Shown here piece after piece: positions 44,851-57,449 of a stretch of DNA of 64,000 nt. The stretch spans positions 129,065,123 through 129,129,122 of the forward strand of contig CP136069.1 in the NCBI GenBank assembly GCA_032622095.1, given 5' to 3'. The notes below the pieces were generated by a model, which had not been told where the DNA came from, searched no databases, and was given only the letters and a program-made list of their open reading frames with translations. Position 1 is the stretch's first letter. Each line of letters starts with the position of its first letter. A program made the translations under genes and the position numbers. The stretch comes from Siphonodentalium dalli. Lineage: Eukaryota > Mollusca > Scaphopoda > Gadilida > Siphonodentaliidae.

Positions 44851-45261
44851 GCCCAAACTCCCTATCTAAGGGTAAAAATCCACGGACAGTGTCGTCGGAC
44901 CGCTTCTGAGAATGTCCGATCACCCCTTCTCCATTGCCACTGCCGCCGTCCTTGGAATTGTGGGGTTAATCGCGTGATAGTTAATAAGCCCAAACTCCCA
45001 ATCTAAGGGTAAAAAACCACGGACAGTGTCGTCGGACCGCTTCTGAGAATGTCCGATCACTCCTTCTCCATTCCCACTGCCGCCGTCCTTGGAATTGTGG
45101 GGTTAATCGCGTGATAGTTAATGAGCCCAAACTCCCAATCTAAGGGTAAAAAACCACGGACAGTGTCGTTGGACCGCTTCTGAGAATGTCCGAGCACTCC
45201 TTCTCCATTCCCACTGTAGCCGTCCTTGGAATTGTGGGGTTAATCGCGTGATAGTTAAAGA
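44851..45261 (+). repeat. Three tandem 137 bp units
   Basis: Units start at gcccaaactcc at 44851, 44988 and 45125, exactly 137 apart, and each ends 'ttaatcgcgtgatagttaa'. Very low divergence, so a recent amplification. Confidence 0.9.
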
Positions 45262-45497
45262 GGGTTCGTATCCGCAGTGTCGTTGATAAAGAGCGTTTAT
45301 ATACACGACGAGTATAAATACGGCTCAATCGACCGTCTCGAGACGAAATTTCGTACTTAATTTCGTATTTAGGGGTTCCAAGGAACGGGGGAGATTTTTA
45401 TCGGGTCAGTTTTTCCGCGCGAGGTGACCATGACCTTGAAACGGCTACCCACAAATGATATATATGTGTGCGTGTGTGTCAAATCGGGTAAAACTGG

Positions 45498-45526
45498 CGG
45501 ATTTCGACGAATTTTTATACCTAGCA
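45498..45526 (+). repeat. Left flanking repeat of the palindrome
   Basis: ggcggatttcgacgaattt followed by atacctag, just before a poly-G tract. Same orientation as 62671-62700. Confidence 0.65.
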
Positions 45527-46185
45527 GGGGGGGGGGGGGGGGGGGTCGGAAAAAAATTTCAGGCACGTATGGCATTTTTTCCCTTTCGATCATTTTTTGT
45601 ACCCACCCACCCCCACCGCCAAATTTTTTTCCGTTTTCGGCAGTTTTTTCCGACCATTTTTTGACACCCACCCCCCTTTTAACACTAAAACAGATATTTG
45701 CGGGGGGAAATTCACTGTAAACAGCTTGCTGCATACACGCCGGTTTGGCCGGTAAAGGTATATTATGGAAGTACATTGGAAGTATGGGTACATATTTCTA
45801 CTGCCCTATTGTCTTCCGACATCAAAGGAGATCAAAGGAAAGTACCCCGCCCCGCACCGTATGACGTAACGACGCCGTTTAAGTATGTAAACAAAGAAGA
45901 TCAAAGTACCACTGCCCCCGCACCGTATGACGTAGCGACGCGTGGGTGTTTGAGTATACACGAGTGGGTGTGGGTATTTGTATACGTCACGGGTGTGGGG
46001 GGGTCCTTCAGTATATGGATGTGTACTTCACGGGCGTGGGTGTGGCTATTTGAGAATGGTTGTATACGCTTTCGGGCCCTTGAGAACGGTACAATGGGCA
46101 ATCGAAGTACGCCGTGTATACTGTTCGTCAGGTACGAAGTATATTTAACAACGAAGGTGTAATGAGTCATTACAATCTAACGCAA

Positions 46186-46440
46186 TCCCTTACTTCCGGC
46201 GCAACGCCTGAGTCATTGGAATCTGATGCAATACTTCCGGATGAACCCTACCGGCTGACTCCACGCTCATTGGCCCCGCAGTTCTGGAACCTTCTCCGAT
46301 ATCTCCAATTTTCTGGACCCTATTAAAAATCCCTTCATAATTGCAAAGGCATAGTACATGATCCCTTTACGTTTCATACCTGTGTCGTATGTGGTTCCTT
46401 TAATTTGATACCTGTAATCGAATTCTCAGGAATAAATCAA
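46186..46440 (+). repeat. Direct repeat within palindrome arm, copy 1
   Basis: Shares diverged segments with 48023-48390: cctgagtcattggaat, cgctcattgg, ccttcataatt, and then a tail ending in tcaggaa. Mirrored at about 61985-62235 in the right arm. Confidence 0.6.
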
Positions 46441-46970
46441 ACTGTACCAGGGCTAAAACACATGTCAATATCCAATAAAGTAAATCACAGCGATATGTTT
46501 CCGTACACAACACAACAGGCAGACAGATTTTTCGAAGCTTCGTAATTAAACACACGTTTAAGTCATTAACTGCCACGATACAGATCAACATGTCTGTTAT
46601 TGAAAAATGCATGTTCCTAATGGCTTCTGTGCAAGGGGTTTGTGAATAGAGTGGTGAATGGGTGCATGAGACCATCACTTCATAGATTTTCCTAGCTATC
46701 CAACTTCAAGCATTTATGAAGTATGTAGGGACACCGATCATTATACATTTTCACAAACAGAGGCACACTAATCGGTCCAGACTGGTACACTATTCTCTTG
46801 AATTCCACATCTGTTAATAATATTTATTAAAATCTATCTCTTCTGGTGCTCTATATGCTTTCATTAATCGTTCTGCCTTACAAATCTTTACATATTACGT
46901 AACAACTCAACTCAATTATTGAATACTTCTCACAACTACCCCCTCTCCCAGCATCTCATCCCCTTTATCT

Positions 46971-47032
46971 CTCTCTCTCTCTTCTCTCTCTCTCGTCCTC
47001 TCTATGTCTCTCTCTCTCTCTGGTGTATCCCT
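46971..47032. repeat. (CT)n microsatellite
   Basis: Interrupted CT run; its mirror at 61385-61462 differs in length, as expected for two independently evolving arms. Confidence 0.85.
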
Positions 47033-48022
47033 GTAAACAAATTCTCAGAAATCGTTTAGTGCCTTGGCCATATATATTTCAACATATCCAATAATACATA
47101 TGCAGATTACCTCTAGGATGTGGAAAAACAATAACAGAGCGTATCTCCTATAATAGAATATTCTCAAAGTCATCACGTGACCTGACAGTTGGGCAGTAAA
47201 CTCATTAGAATCGACAACGCACTGTCTGTCTATCGAAAGCACTTGTATCACATGATCTGCCAGTGCATTTGGAATGTTCGCCATGCCATCATAATATAAG
47301 CTTCAGTTTGAATCGCCCCAGTCCATGGTCCCATAACATGTTCTCATTTGAAGACATTTGAAGAGCGTCTGGTTTAATTTCATTGGTAAAGTATTGCACA
47401 ATCATTCACAGAATAGATTAATGGAATCATTCTGCAATTTTCGAAGCTTAACATTCTCCAGCCATTAATTGCTCTGCTGTTTGAATCCACATTATTAAAA
47501 AGATTAAAATCTCTCGCCTGATGCGCTATAACCTTTATCACAAACACATGTCATTAAGTGTGCTGACAGAGGCAACAAAGCTAAGGTCTCGTCTTTCTTC
47601 CCTCGCAATATATTAAACCCTCAAGTTATCTACCTTCTTGAATATTCCCCCTTTAGTAAAGTAAATGATCTGTATACAGGTAATATTACTTTCATGGTCG
47701 TATGTAACCAAACGAGGCCCATCTCATACTCTAGCAAACATAAAACACATGTGTTGAGAATATCAAGGAGTAGCGGAAGAAAGAGAGAGGGGCAGAGAGA
47801 GCGCCAGACGTAGATGTGTGTTGTTTTATGTCTATATATTTCATACACATACAGTAATGCCCTAATTAATCCACCCCTTATCCACAACAGAATTATTGGT
47901 ATTTTCATGATTTAGTCGGAAATATGGCTTGCTGCCATTAATCGGAAAGCTCTCACTGGGTTATGTGTGTTTTATAACCTTGGAGACGTTCGTACCGATG
48001 TTTGGTGCTGCTAGTAAATAAC

Positions 48023-48390
48023 CAATACTTACTTCAGGTGCAACACCTGAGTCATTGGAATTTCAATGCAATCCCTGGGTGAACCCTAACGCTCACTCCC
48101 CGCTCATTGGACACATGTAATCTTCAACCACGCAATTTTTCTGGAACATGCTACATGTGGAAACATTCTATTTGACTAGTATTGAAAATTCCTTCATAAT
48201 TCCAATGGCATCGTATATGGTCCGTTTAAAATACCTGTATGTGGCCCCTTTAATATATGTATCCCGACTAATGGTACACTGTTATTTCAATGGCAAACTT
48301 GATTAAATCATCTCTAACAATCGTTAAGCTTTTTTCTCTAACTACAACTTTACAATATGGTGTATATAATCGAACTATCAGGAATCAATC
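48023..48390 (+). repeat. Direct repeat within palindrome arm, copy 2
   Basis: Second, diverged copy of 46186-46440 in the same orientation, ~1.85 kb away; mirrored at about 60020-60400. The two copies frame a gene-free interval. They could be old LTR-like or promoter duplications; nothing between them is recognised. Confidence 0.55.
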
Positions 48391-48689
48391 AACGCCTTAT
48401 CCATAGATATTTGAACATACAACTGAACGCATTTTGGGTCACATACATTAAATGTACACATCACTTATGCATTTAAATCTAATTCGGCGTATCCATCAAT
48501 ACAAACGCTCTTTATTTCCAAAATTGTCTCAATACCCCCTCGTTTTAATATAGATTTTAGCTATATGCTTTAATTCATATAAAATTGACGCAAATCTATG
48601 TTAAACGACAGCAGCATTATAACAGAGTAGCCACTTACCTTCAAGTAAAAAAAAGTACCATTGTGTTCTCATTTTCTATCTTATCATAA

Positions 48690-49100
48690 AGAAATTTGTC
48701 ACGTGCGTGCCAGACGTCACTTAGAGGTAAGCACCATATTTTGGTTCGAATATTTTCAATAACATGGCCACCAGCCTATTTTGAATTTTAGATATTTAAA
48801 AATAAAAAATGTCATGTCAGGCTTATTTTCTCGTCGAACCACGGGGGTTGCTCTCCGTCACTTAGCGGACATCGTCACATATTGGGGACGAATCGGTTGA
48901 GAAATATGGCCTCCAGTGGTCATCTTTTATTTAAGTCATAAATGCACTTCGAATTTTAAAGTGTCATAGTTGGCTCATTTTCCCACCAATCGTTATGAAA
49001 TTTGGCGAGTACGTGCCCGACGTCACTCAGATGTTATCACGAGATTTTAGTTCGAATCATACGAAAAACATGGCCGCTATTTTGTTTTAAGTCATAAAAC
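48690..49100. repeat. Degenerate ~140 bp tandem units
   Basis: Three related units, each with a 'gccagacgtcact' or 'gcccgacgtcact' type segment, a 'ttcgaat' block and an 'acatggcc' block. Mirrored in the right arm at about 59330-59735. Confidence 0.55.
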
Positions 49101-49338
49101 TACAGAAGGAGGTGTAGAGTTTGGTCGTGGTATTTCTCAAGTCATTCTCATTCTGTAGTGTTATTACAAAATCACAAGATAATCGAGGAAGGTCATGCCA
49201 GAGAATAATTTCGACATGGTTTACTACACGTGGGTCGGCTTTTCCATAGCAGTAAAACTGAACGCATCTTTTAAAAATTCACACATTTTATTATTTATTA
49301 AACACAATCCATTTATTCCATTACATAATAATTACAGT

Positions 49339-49860
49339 TTAAAACGAATCAGGTGTATATATTTTGCATAATTCCGGTGAACAGAAACTACACATTAAAA
49401 AGCCAAGCTGATTTTTTTTATGATCCTCTTGCATGTAGCAGGGTACTAAAGTTTGTAGTTCCGGTACAGCCACAGTGACGTCATTAATTGTGGACATCAA
49501 CTGTTCAAATTCTGAGTGGCTAAGAGTTACACCTGTCTTCGTAGGGCAAAGTCTCTCACTGTCTTTCGGGTAAAAGAATTTTCTGATGTGTACAACACTG
49601 TGTTCATGATCATAAGTCACGTGTTCATTATGTCCGATATGTATCCTTTCCAAAAAAGATCTGCTTAGTAAATGTTCATACACTTTCTGCGCGTTATCAG
49701 CTAATTCCAGCCACTGTTGTAATCTCAGGCAGGCGCCGAATTTAGTAGGGAACTTCCCCTCGTTCCATATTCTGATGTCTATATTTTTTATGCTTTTATA
49801 TTCACCGACGATAAGGTATCTATCCCGTCCTAAGTGTTTGGTGAAAATTTTAGAATTCAT
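49339..49860 (-). CDS. Double PC4/SUB1-like domain protein (left-arm copy)
   Basis: Intronless 173-residue ORF. Residues ~11-54 resemble the PC4 (p15/SUB1) ssDNA-binding fold: an LIVGEYKSIKNIDIR stretch, then a basic PTKFG turn and LRLQQWLEL. Residues ~74-126 repeat the pattern: VVHIRKFFYP, PTKTGVTLS, FEQLM. The C-terminal tail has Cys at 141, 157, 160 and 165. Animal SUB1 is about 127 residues with a single such domain, so a tandem arrangement is unusual. The family binds single-stranded DNA and acts as a transcription coactivator; the role here is unknown. It differs from the right-arm copy at a few residues, e.g. LSRSFLER against QSRSSLER. The frame is intact in both copies, which argues for selection, recent duplication or gene conversion. 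Confidence 0.8.
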   Translation of the reverse strand: MNSKIFTKHLGRDRYLIVGEYKSIKNIDIRIWNEGKFPTKFGACLRLQQWLELADNAQKVYEHLLSRSFLERIHIGHNEHVTYDHEHSVVHIRKFFYPKDSERLCPTKTGVTLSHSEFEQLMSTINDVTVAVPELQTLVPCYMQEDHKKNQLGFLMCSFCSPELCKIYTPDSF

Positions 49861-49916
49861 GGTATCGTTTCGATGAACGCTGAACTGAAACTGTCGGAGA
49901 CACGTGGATGTATTAC

Positions 49917-49942
49917 GTTTATACCCTATATGACGTCATTGG
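49917..49942 (-). promoter_or_regulatory. CCAAT/CRE/TATA promoter of the PC4-like gene (left arm)
   Basis: Exact mirror of 58481-58506, with the CRE at 49931-49938. It is unchanged between the two arms. Confidence 0.6.
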
Positions 49943-50185
49943 GCGGTCCCATCACAACCGTTTCAAAGTATATAAAACAATCAGATTGCCCCCGGAATCG
50001 CATTAGCCAAATATGGAAGGGCCAATCATGTTTCGATCAGAGGGAACTCTCAGACAGTGGCTCGGAAGTACATTAGCTAAATACAGAATAAAGGGTTTTC
50101 GTGGTAAACTGTCTCGGCCTATAGGGAGGGCAGGAAATGACACGCAACTGTGATTCAGGGTATTCACAACGCAGGTATGAATCAT

Positions 50186-50973
50186 TTAACCAAAAGTTTT
50201 GGCATAGGCACGCACTACGCTTCTGCACAAGGGACAAGTCTCAGAACCGAGCGCACACATGCCACACATTGATACGTGTCCACGTGGTAAAAGCACACAG
50301 TTGTTATTATTCTCTAGACAAATGATACATTTGCATTTTTCAGAAACGTCTACTGTCGTATCAGGCCAGTCATCTTCATAGGAACCAGACAGTCTCTCAT
50401 CGTTTATTTCAGTCATTTCTTCGAAATTAACGGTAAAGTCATCTATTGAAAATGTATTCATTTCTTGAACAGAGGCACTATCCACGGGACGTTGCATCGA
50501 AAAAATTCCTGGTACATCGGGGATTTTCATTAAATATCTCGATCTGTTCCACTGTTTATATCTATCTTCAGGCAGGAAACGTTGCAACTAATTGAGATAG
50601 CTACAATTTGGAAAGAAACGGTAATGTTCATATATAGCTACAATTTGGAAAGTAATGTTCAGTTCGAGGATCATCTCTCTTTTCCCATTGCCACAACCTA
50701 CATCCCCAACTATAACATATGGTTTATAGCGGTCTTTGTGAAAAAGAAACCAGCTCCAGCTATTTTAGCAGCCTCCACGGACGAGGTCCAGTTTTCGAAA
50801 GAAGCTAATCTCGAGTGAAAATTTCGATACTCTGGGTATGACGGTTTCCAAGCCACAGTAAGACCATACAAATTTAAAAGTTCTGGTATCGTGCTTACAC
50901 TATTATCGCTCGAATCAGCTGCGTGCGGCGGGATATCCATCACCGGTTGTTTCTCCCCCACCCTGACAAGCAT
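50186..50973 (-). pseudogene. Broken IAP-like gene: BIR domain plus C-terminal RING (left arm)
   Basis: Mirror of 57450-58237 with the same frameshift inside the BIR, the same short duplication and the same Arg in place of the third RING cysteine. So the damage predates the arm duplication or was shared by gene conversion. In this copy the second BIR zinc-ligand codon is further changed (TGC to TGG at about 50706-50708), so this copy has decayed further. It lies upstream of the left PC4-like gene on the same strand, about 325 bases away. Confidence 0.75.
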
Positions 50974-51096
50974 TATGAACCTGTAAATGTTAGTTCAAGC
51001 CTTATAACAATGGTAATGTATAGAAACGCGTTCATTGGTCGCTGTATTAACATTATTATTATTGTTTATATAGATATACTTGTTTTCTTTTTACAG

Positions 51097-51237
51097 ATGG
51101 AAAATTTCCAGGCTGAACAGTTTCATCGCAATTTATTCGAAAGTAGTGACCTTATGATGGGAATTAATGCGGGAAGACAACGAATGACCCATTTAAATAG
51201 GACACTATACAACAGACTGGTTGAGTTGGAACCATAA
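51097..51237 (+). CDS. Short divergent ORF or 3' exon (left arm)
   Basis: 46 codons opening MENFQAEQFHRNLFESS and ending LYNRLVELEP. It directly follows a strong splice-acceptor-like tract (ttttctttttacag). It therefore may be the last exon of a gene divergent from the IAP-like gene, rather than a free ORF. A gtaaat donor candidate lies near 50983. Not recognised. The same sequence is kept in the right arm without any residue change. Confidence 0.35.
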   Translation: MENFQAEQFHRNLFESSDLMMGINAGRQRMTHLNRTLYNRLVELEP

Positions 51238-53746
51238 TTTCTAATTTACAAAACCCTCTGTTTATTCGAGGAAATCCGCTAGCTCAAAGGTCCTTGGACA
51301 TTTGTTTCACTTCATGATGCAACATCACGCAATATGTGCCTCTAAATTTGCACGTACCTAGTGAGCATTTGATCTCTAATAGCGATCAGTGAAGTATTTA
51401 GTTCTTATCATAATATTTATAACAGCCAATCAAAACCCGTTGCTGGATTTAACTATATAATACACAGACAAACGGAATGAAAACATCCGTGCACCAACTT
51501 GTGCAAAACCAAAGGACCCAGCTGATGTAGACTAGTATATAAATACTTACTTCATGTATTCTTTTCATCAATGATATGCATTTAACACCTATAAATATAG
51601 TCTGTTATACAGATGAAACATTGCCCACAGTCTCATGCCACGAAAGGCCTACTATGTGAACACATGTGTATATTAATTCCATATTTTCTTGTCAAAACGC
51701 TCTATTATATAACGATGTATTCGTTAAGTTAATCGTTCCTTTATCTTTATTGTTGTTAATTTATAGCATTGTTAGTAGAAATTTAATCTAAACTCGATGG
51801 TATATTGAACATAATGCGTCAATACTGCTTCATTGGTGGTAACTGAACTTATCACATCATGTATCGCAACTAAAACAAGCGAGACAACTCATAAATTTGT
51901 AATAGTTCTCATGTCTATGGCGGTTCACACAGTGTACATTTTCATTGTTGTTACCATTTAATGCACACATTACTGATTTATGCATAAGAACGCGGGTCTA
52001 CATTGTTCTCAAGTAAATATATATTTATATATGTCCATATTTCTTAAAGCAAGTACAGTATCTGTATCTGCTATGACATATAACAAGTGCCATTTTCACA
52101 TGTAAATCACGTATTAAAGCTCTTTAATGTATAGTTAAACTGTTGAGATTTCAGACGCAGGTATATGTCCTTGTGGACTATATACGTGGTATACGTCAGT
52201 ATATACACGAAGGTAATGTGTTCTAAGTATGTGATTTATGTATATGTCCATGTTCCTTTAAGCAAAATCCATTACATATAAACGCGTTGTGACGTATATT
52301 AAGTGTCATTTTCATTGTTGAATCACGTACAATAATAGCAAACGTGGTATTTCTCACAAAGGTAAATCGAAACGGTCATTTATCAAACGAAATGAAATGT
52401 CTGGGATCAAACCTGCTAATCAGGCCTGTGTTTTCACCAACAAGGGAGTTTGATTATGGTTGTATATGATGGTTCAGTCATTATATGACACCTAATCGGT
52501 TGCACACGGTGCTGTCTAAGGTATATCCTGTGCATGTATAATAAATTCTCCATTGATGTTAGGAGTATGGCTCAGTGTCTGATCCATTGCCCATGTATTT
52601 CTTAATATTGCACTCTCTTTACTATGACTCAATTGTATTGTGTGCATATCATAACTGGTATTATATGTATTTTTTATTATTTAATGTAAAAATACCGTGT
52701 ATATGACAATACTTTACTATAGCTGATGTGTTTCTAGAAGCTTATTCATGCTATCATCACATACACTTGAATTAGACACTAACTATCGAGTTATGATTTT
52801 TCCCTGTATTTCCAGGCAATATTCGTGAATGGCAACAATCAGCAATTCTTTTCTGATGAATGGCAAACGAGATTTCTCACCCCCAATATGCCGCATCTAA
52901 CTGACATTTCGATAACCTTTATTGAATCTTAAACACTGTAATTTCTCTAATTTCTCCACGTTACTTCTCCTATACACGTAGTTCGATCAGCTGTCAATGT
53001 CATGTCTGGTGTTGCTGTTGTGTTCTTAATGGACCATCTGCTAACTAACGATGCGTGTCAGGTATGCATACTATTTGTTTTAATATGCCTGGTATACATG
53101 TATTCTCAGACACTCACTCTCAGGTGCATCTCTTCGGTAAAACACATAGATATGATATAGCTGTGCAGTAAGGTTCGTCCATGACATTACTTCATTACGA
53201 CATTCTGATACATAGACCAATCACATAAAAGTAATGAATGTACTCCCAATACGTTAGGCATATCTTTTAACCTGAGTGATGTCACCACGGTTCAAAAACT
53301 TCAAAAATAGTTAAAAGTACACATTTTTATTTCGAATATCATTATTTATGGTAAATTTCGTGTTATGAAATGGGCCATTTTACAAACGCGTAATATGTGA
53401 TTCAAAAAACGTCTATTTGATAAAAAAATTAAACGCTATTATCACTATATTTGGAATATAAAAAACGTTGTATTTGACGAAGTATGACAATGCAAAATGA
53501 CTACTTTTTTAAACGCGAATTTGAAAACACTAATATCGAAACGAATTTTAAACTAATTTCGGGTTATGAAATGACTCATTTTATAATCGCCGTCTAGTCA
53601 AGCGGGAAACTAGTATGTATGTGTAAGTCGACTTAACGCGGACCTCATTAAAGCCCCCCTAAACACCCCCCTGTCCGGATGAAACCCTGACCAAAAAAAA
53701 GGGGGATGGGGGAGGGGCGCGCCGTTTTTTATGCCAAAAAAATATG

Positions 53747-54748
53747 ATGTAAGGGTGACTAAATATAATATTGTATACAATATGTATGAAAAATGGTAAA
53801 TATGGTATATTTGCCTATACCCAGGATGATAGTGGAACCATAACTATGGATGTAAAACTGACTAAGATATTGAATTATAGCTATATATTTATTCAGCCAT
53901 AGCACCGCAACATTTTGTACACTTGAAGTACGATTCTTGATACTCCTTATGTTTATAGAATTTTCCTATTCGTATTGTCCAATATGTATTACAGTAGCAC
54001 AGAAACCAGTCACTCCCAATATGCTATTTCACCGAACGTTTCTCTAATATCGCTTCTTTGATGTCATCACCATATGAAGACATATTGTACCATAAATCCT
54101 TGTCCATAGAAATTCCATATTTAATTGGCAAAATACCATCTTATAATTGCCATATGTTTATTTTTGTTTCACCCTTGCCTTCAGTAACTGTCAGTTATCT
54201 CTGTTGTCCATAAATTGACTTCACAATATTCTGGTGATATAGCTCCATGCTTCGCAATGGTTTCTCAGCAAGTGCCTGTGATGGGGGAGTATTGATTTGG
54301 TGGGGGCTACCCCCGGGATGGTCAAAAGAGCCGATTGGCCCTTTCCTTCACCCCCAGTGACTGTGATGTCAAATGCACCTCATTTATATATCTTAATATT
54401 AACCAATGGCAAACACTTATATGTGACATGTATGGACAAGTCCAGTAATACTTCTCTGACTTTTCCGGGAATATAAATACACCTTCTAATATTTTAGTAC
54501 AATGTTCCAAAGCATTAGTGTATAACTCATCTTAACCTTTGATATAAGGTAGTCCACATCCTCAAGTTGCTGTGTATTAATGTATATTCCAAAATATGCC
54601 GCTGCCATTACAGCAACTAATACAAGAAAAACAACGACAACAACCAAACTGACACCACCAACAGCATCAAAAAGGAACCACAACAACAACAATTACAACA
54701 ATACGGTGAACGATTTGGTATGAACCTTGTTGCATGAAAAATATCTGG
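53747..54748. other. Unpaired spacer between palindrome arms
   Basis: About 1.0 kb that is not mirrored. It is AT-rich, with a CAA-rich stretch near 54590-54710 and a short hydrophobic minus-strand frame that I judge to be a by-product of that stretch. No gene recognised. The arm sequence on each side holds G/C tracts and a GGCGCGCC site close to the junctions. Confidence 0.7.
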
Positions 54749-57185
54749 CATATTTTTTTGGCATAAAAAACGGCGCGCCCCCTCACCCATCCCCCTTTTT
54801 TTTGGTCAGGGTTTCATCCGGACAGGGGGGTGTTTAGGGGGGGGGGCTTTAATGAGGTCCGCGTTAAGTCGACTTACACATACATACTAGTTTCCCGCTT
54901 GACTAGACGGCGATTATAAAATGAGTCATTTCATAACACGAAATTAGTTTAAAATTCGTTTCGATATTAGTGATAATAGCGTTTAAATTTTTTATCAAAT
55001 AGACGTTTTTTGAATCACATATTACGCGTTTGTAAAATGGCCCATTTCATAACACGAAATTGACCATAAATAATGATATTCGAAATAAAAATGTGTACTT
55101 TTAACTATTTTTGAAGTTTTTGAACCTTGCGTTTTGTGGTGACATCACTCAGGTTAAAAGATATGCCTAACGTATTGGGAGTACATTCATTACTTTTATG
55201 TGATTGGTCTATGTATCAGAATGTCGTAATGAAGTAATGTCATGGACGAACCTTACTGCACAGCTATATCATATCTATGTGTTTTACCGAAGAGATGCAC
55301 CTGAGAGTGAGTGTCTGAGAATACATGTATACCAGGCATATTAAAACAAATAGTATGCATACCTGACACGCATCGTTAGTTAGCAGATGGTCCATTAAGA
55401 ACACAACAGCAACACCAGACATGACATTGACAGCTGATCGAACTACGTGTATAGGAGAAGTAACGTGGAGAAATTAGAGAAATTACAGTGTTTAAGATTC
55501 AATAAAGGTTATCGAAATGTCAGTTAGAGGCGGCATATTGGGGGTGAGAAATCTCGTTTGCCATTCATCAGAAAAGAACTGCTGATTGTTGCCATTCACG
55601 AATATTGCCTGGAAATACAGGGAAAAATCATAACTCGATAGTTAGTGTCTAATTCAAGTGTATGTGATGATAGCATGAATAAGCTTCTAGACACACATCA
55701 GCTATAGTAAAGTATTGTCATATACACGGTATTTTTACATTAAATAATAAAAAATACATATAATACCAGTTATGATATGCACACAATACAATTGAGTCAT
55801 AGTAAAGAGAGTGCATAATTAAGAAATACATGGGCAATGGATCAGACACTGAGCCATACTCCTAACATCAATGGAGAATTTATTATACATGCACAGGATA
55901 TACCTTAGACAGCACCGTGTGCAACCGATTAGGTGTCATATAATGACTGAACCATCATATACAACCATAATCAAACTCCCTTGTTGGTGAAAACACAGGC
56001 CTGATTAGCAGGTTTGATCCCAGACATTTCATTCGTTTGATAAATGACCGTTTCGATTTACCTTTGTGAGAAATACCACGTTTGCTATTATTGTACGTGA
56101 TTCAACAATGAAAATGACACTTAATATACGTCACAACGCGTTTATATGTAATGGATTTTGCTTAAAGGAACATGGACATATACATAAATCACATACTTAG
56201 AACACATTACCTTCGTGTATATACTGACGTATACCACGTATATATTCCACAAGGACATATACCTGCGTCTGAAATCTCAACAGTTTAACTATACATTAAA
56301 GAGCTTTAATACGTGATTTACATGTGAAAATGGCACTTGTTATATGTCATAGCAGATACAGATACTGTACTTGCTTTAAGAAATATGGACATATATAAAT
56401 ATATATTTACTTGAGAACAATGTAGACCCGCGTTCTTATGCATAAATCAGTAATGTGTGCATTAAATGGTAACAACAATGAAAATGTACACTGTGTGAAC
56501 CGTCATAGACATGAGAACTATTACAAATTTATGAGTTGTCTCGCTTGTTTTAGTTGCGATACATGATGTGATAAGTTCAGTTACCACCAATGAAGCAGTA
56601 TTGACGCATTATGTTCAATATACCATCGAGTTTAGATTAAATTTCTACTAACAATGCTATAAATTAACAACAATAAAGATAAAGGAACGATTAACTTAAC
56701 GAATACATCGTTATATAATAGAGCGTTTTGACAAGAAAATATGGAATTAATATACACATGTGTTCACATAGTAGGCCTTTCGTGGCATGAGACTGTGGGC
56801 AATGTTTCATCTGTATAACAGACTATATTTATAGGTGTTAAATGCATATCATTGATGAAAAGAATACATGAAGTAAGTATTTATATACTAGTCTACATCA
56901 GCTGGGTCCCTTGGTTTTGCACAAGTTGGTGCACGGATGTTTTCATTCCGTTTGTCCGTGTATTATATAGTTAAATCCAGCAACGGGTTTTGATTGGCTG
57001 TTATAAATATTATGATAAGAACTAAATACTTCACTGATCGCTATTAGAGATCAAATGCTCACTAGGTACGTGCAAATTTAGAGCCACATATTGCGTGATG
57101 TTGCATCATGAAGTGAAACTCATGTCCAAGGACCTTTGAGCTAGCGGATTTCCTCGAATAAACAGAGGGTTTTGTAAATTAGAAA

Positions 57186-57326
57186 TTATGGTTCCAACTC
57201 AACCAGTCTGTTGTATAGTGTCCTATTTAAATGGGTCATTCGTTGTCTTCCCGCATTAATTCCCATCATAAGGTCACTACTTTCGAATAAATTGCGATGA
57301 AACTGTTCAGCCTGGAAATTTTCCAT
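57186..57326 (-). CDS. Short divergent ORF or 3' exon (right arm)
   Basis: Mirror of 51097-51237, identical over its 46 residues. Conservation of both the frame and the preceding pyrimidine tract is the only support; no family recognised. Confidence 0.35.
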   Translation of the reverse strand: MENFQAEQFHRNLFESSDLMMGINAGRQRMTHLNRTLYNRLVELEP

Positions 57327-57449
57327 CTGTAAAAAGAAAACAAGTATATCTATATAAACAATAATAATAATGTTAATACAGCGACCAATGAACGCGTTTC
57401 TATACATTACCATTGTTATAAGGCTTGAACTAACATTTACAGGTTCATA

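Larger units (their letters stand above)
45884..53746 (+). repeat. Left arm of the giant palindrome (~7.86 kb)
   Basis: This arm is the reverse complement of 54749-62553 almost base for base. Paired coordinates sum to about 108437 at the outer ends, 108423 through the gene block and 108495-108500 near the centre; the shifts mark small indels. The longest seen is about 79 bases extra in this arm near 53459-53538. The arm contains an intact PC4-like ORF and a broken IAP-like gene (both minus strand), a short plus-strand ORF, a (CT)n tract and degenerate repeats. Confidence 0.95.

Noticed and set aside
45527..45545. Poly-G tract as regulatory G-quadruplex
   Set aside because: A single homopolymer run, likely length-variable or error-prone; no separated G-tracts.
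54486..54692. Hydrophobic small protein in the palindrome spacer
   Set aside because: The Val/Leu run comes from a CAA/GTT-rich stretch; no homologue recognised and it is not mirrored.
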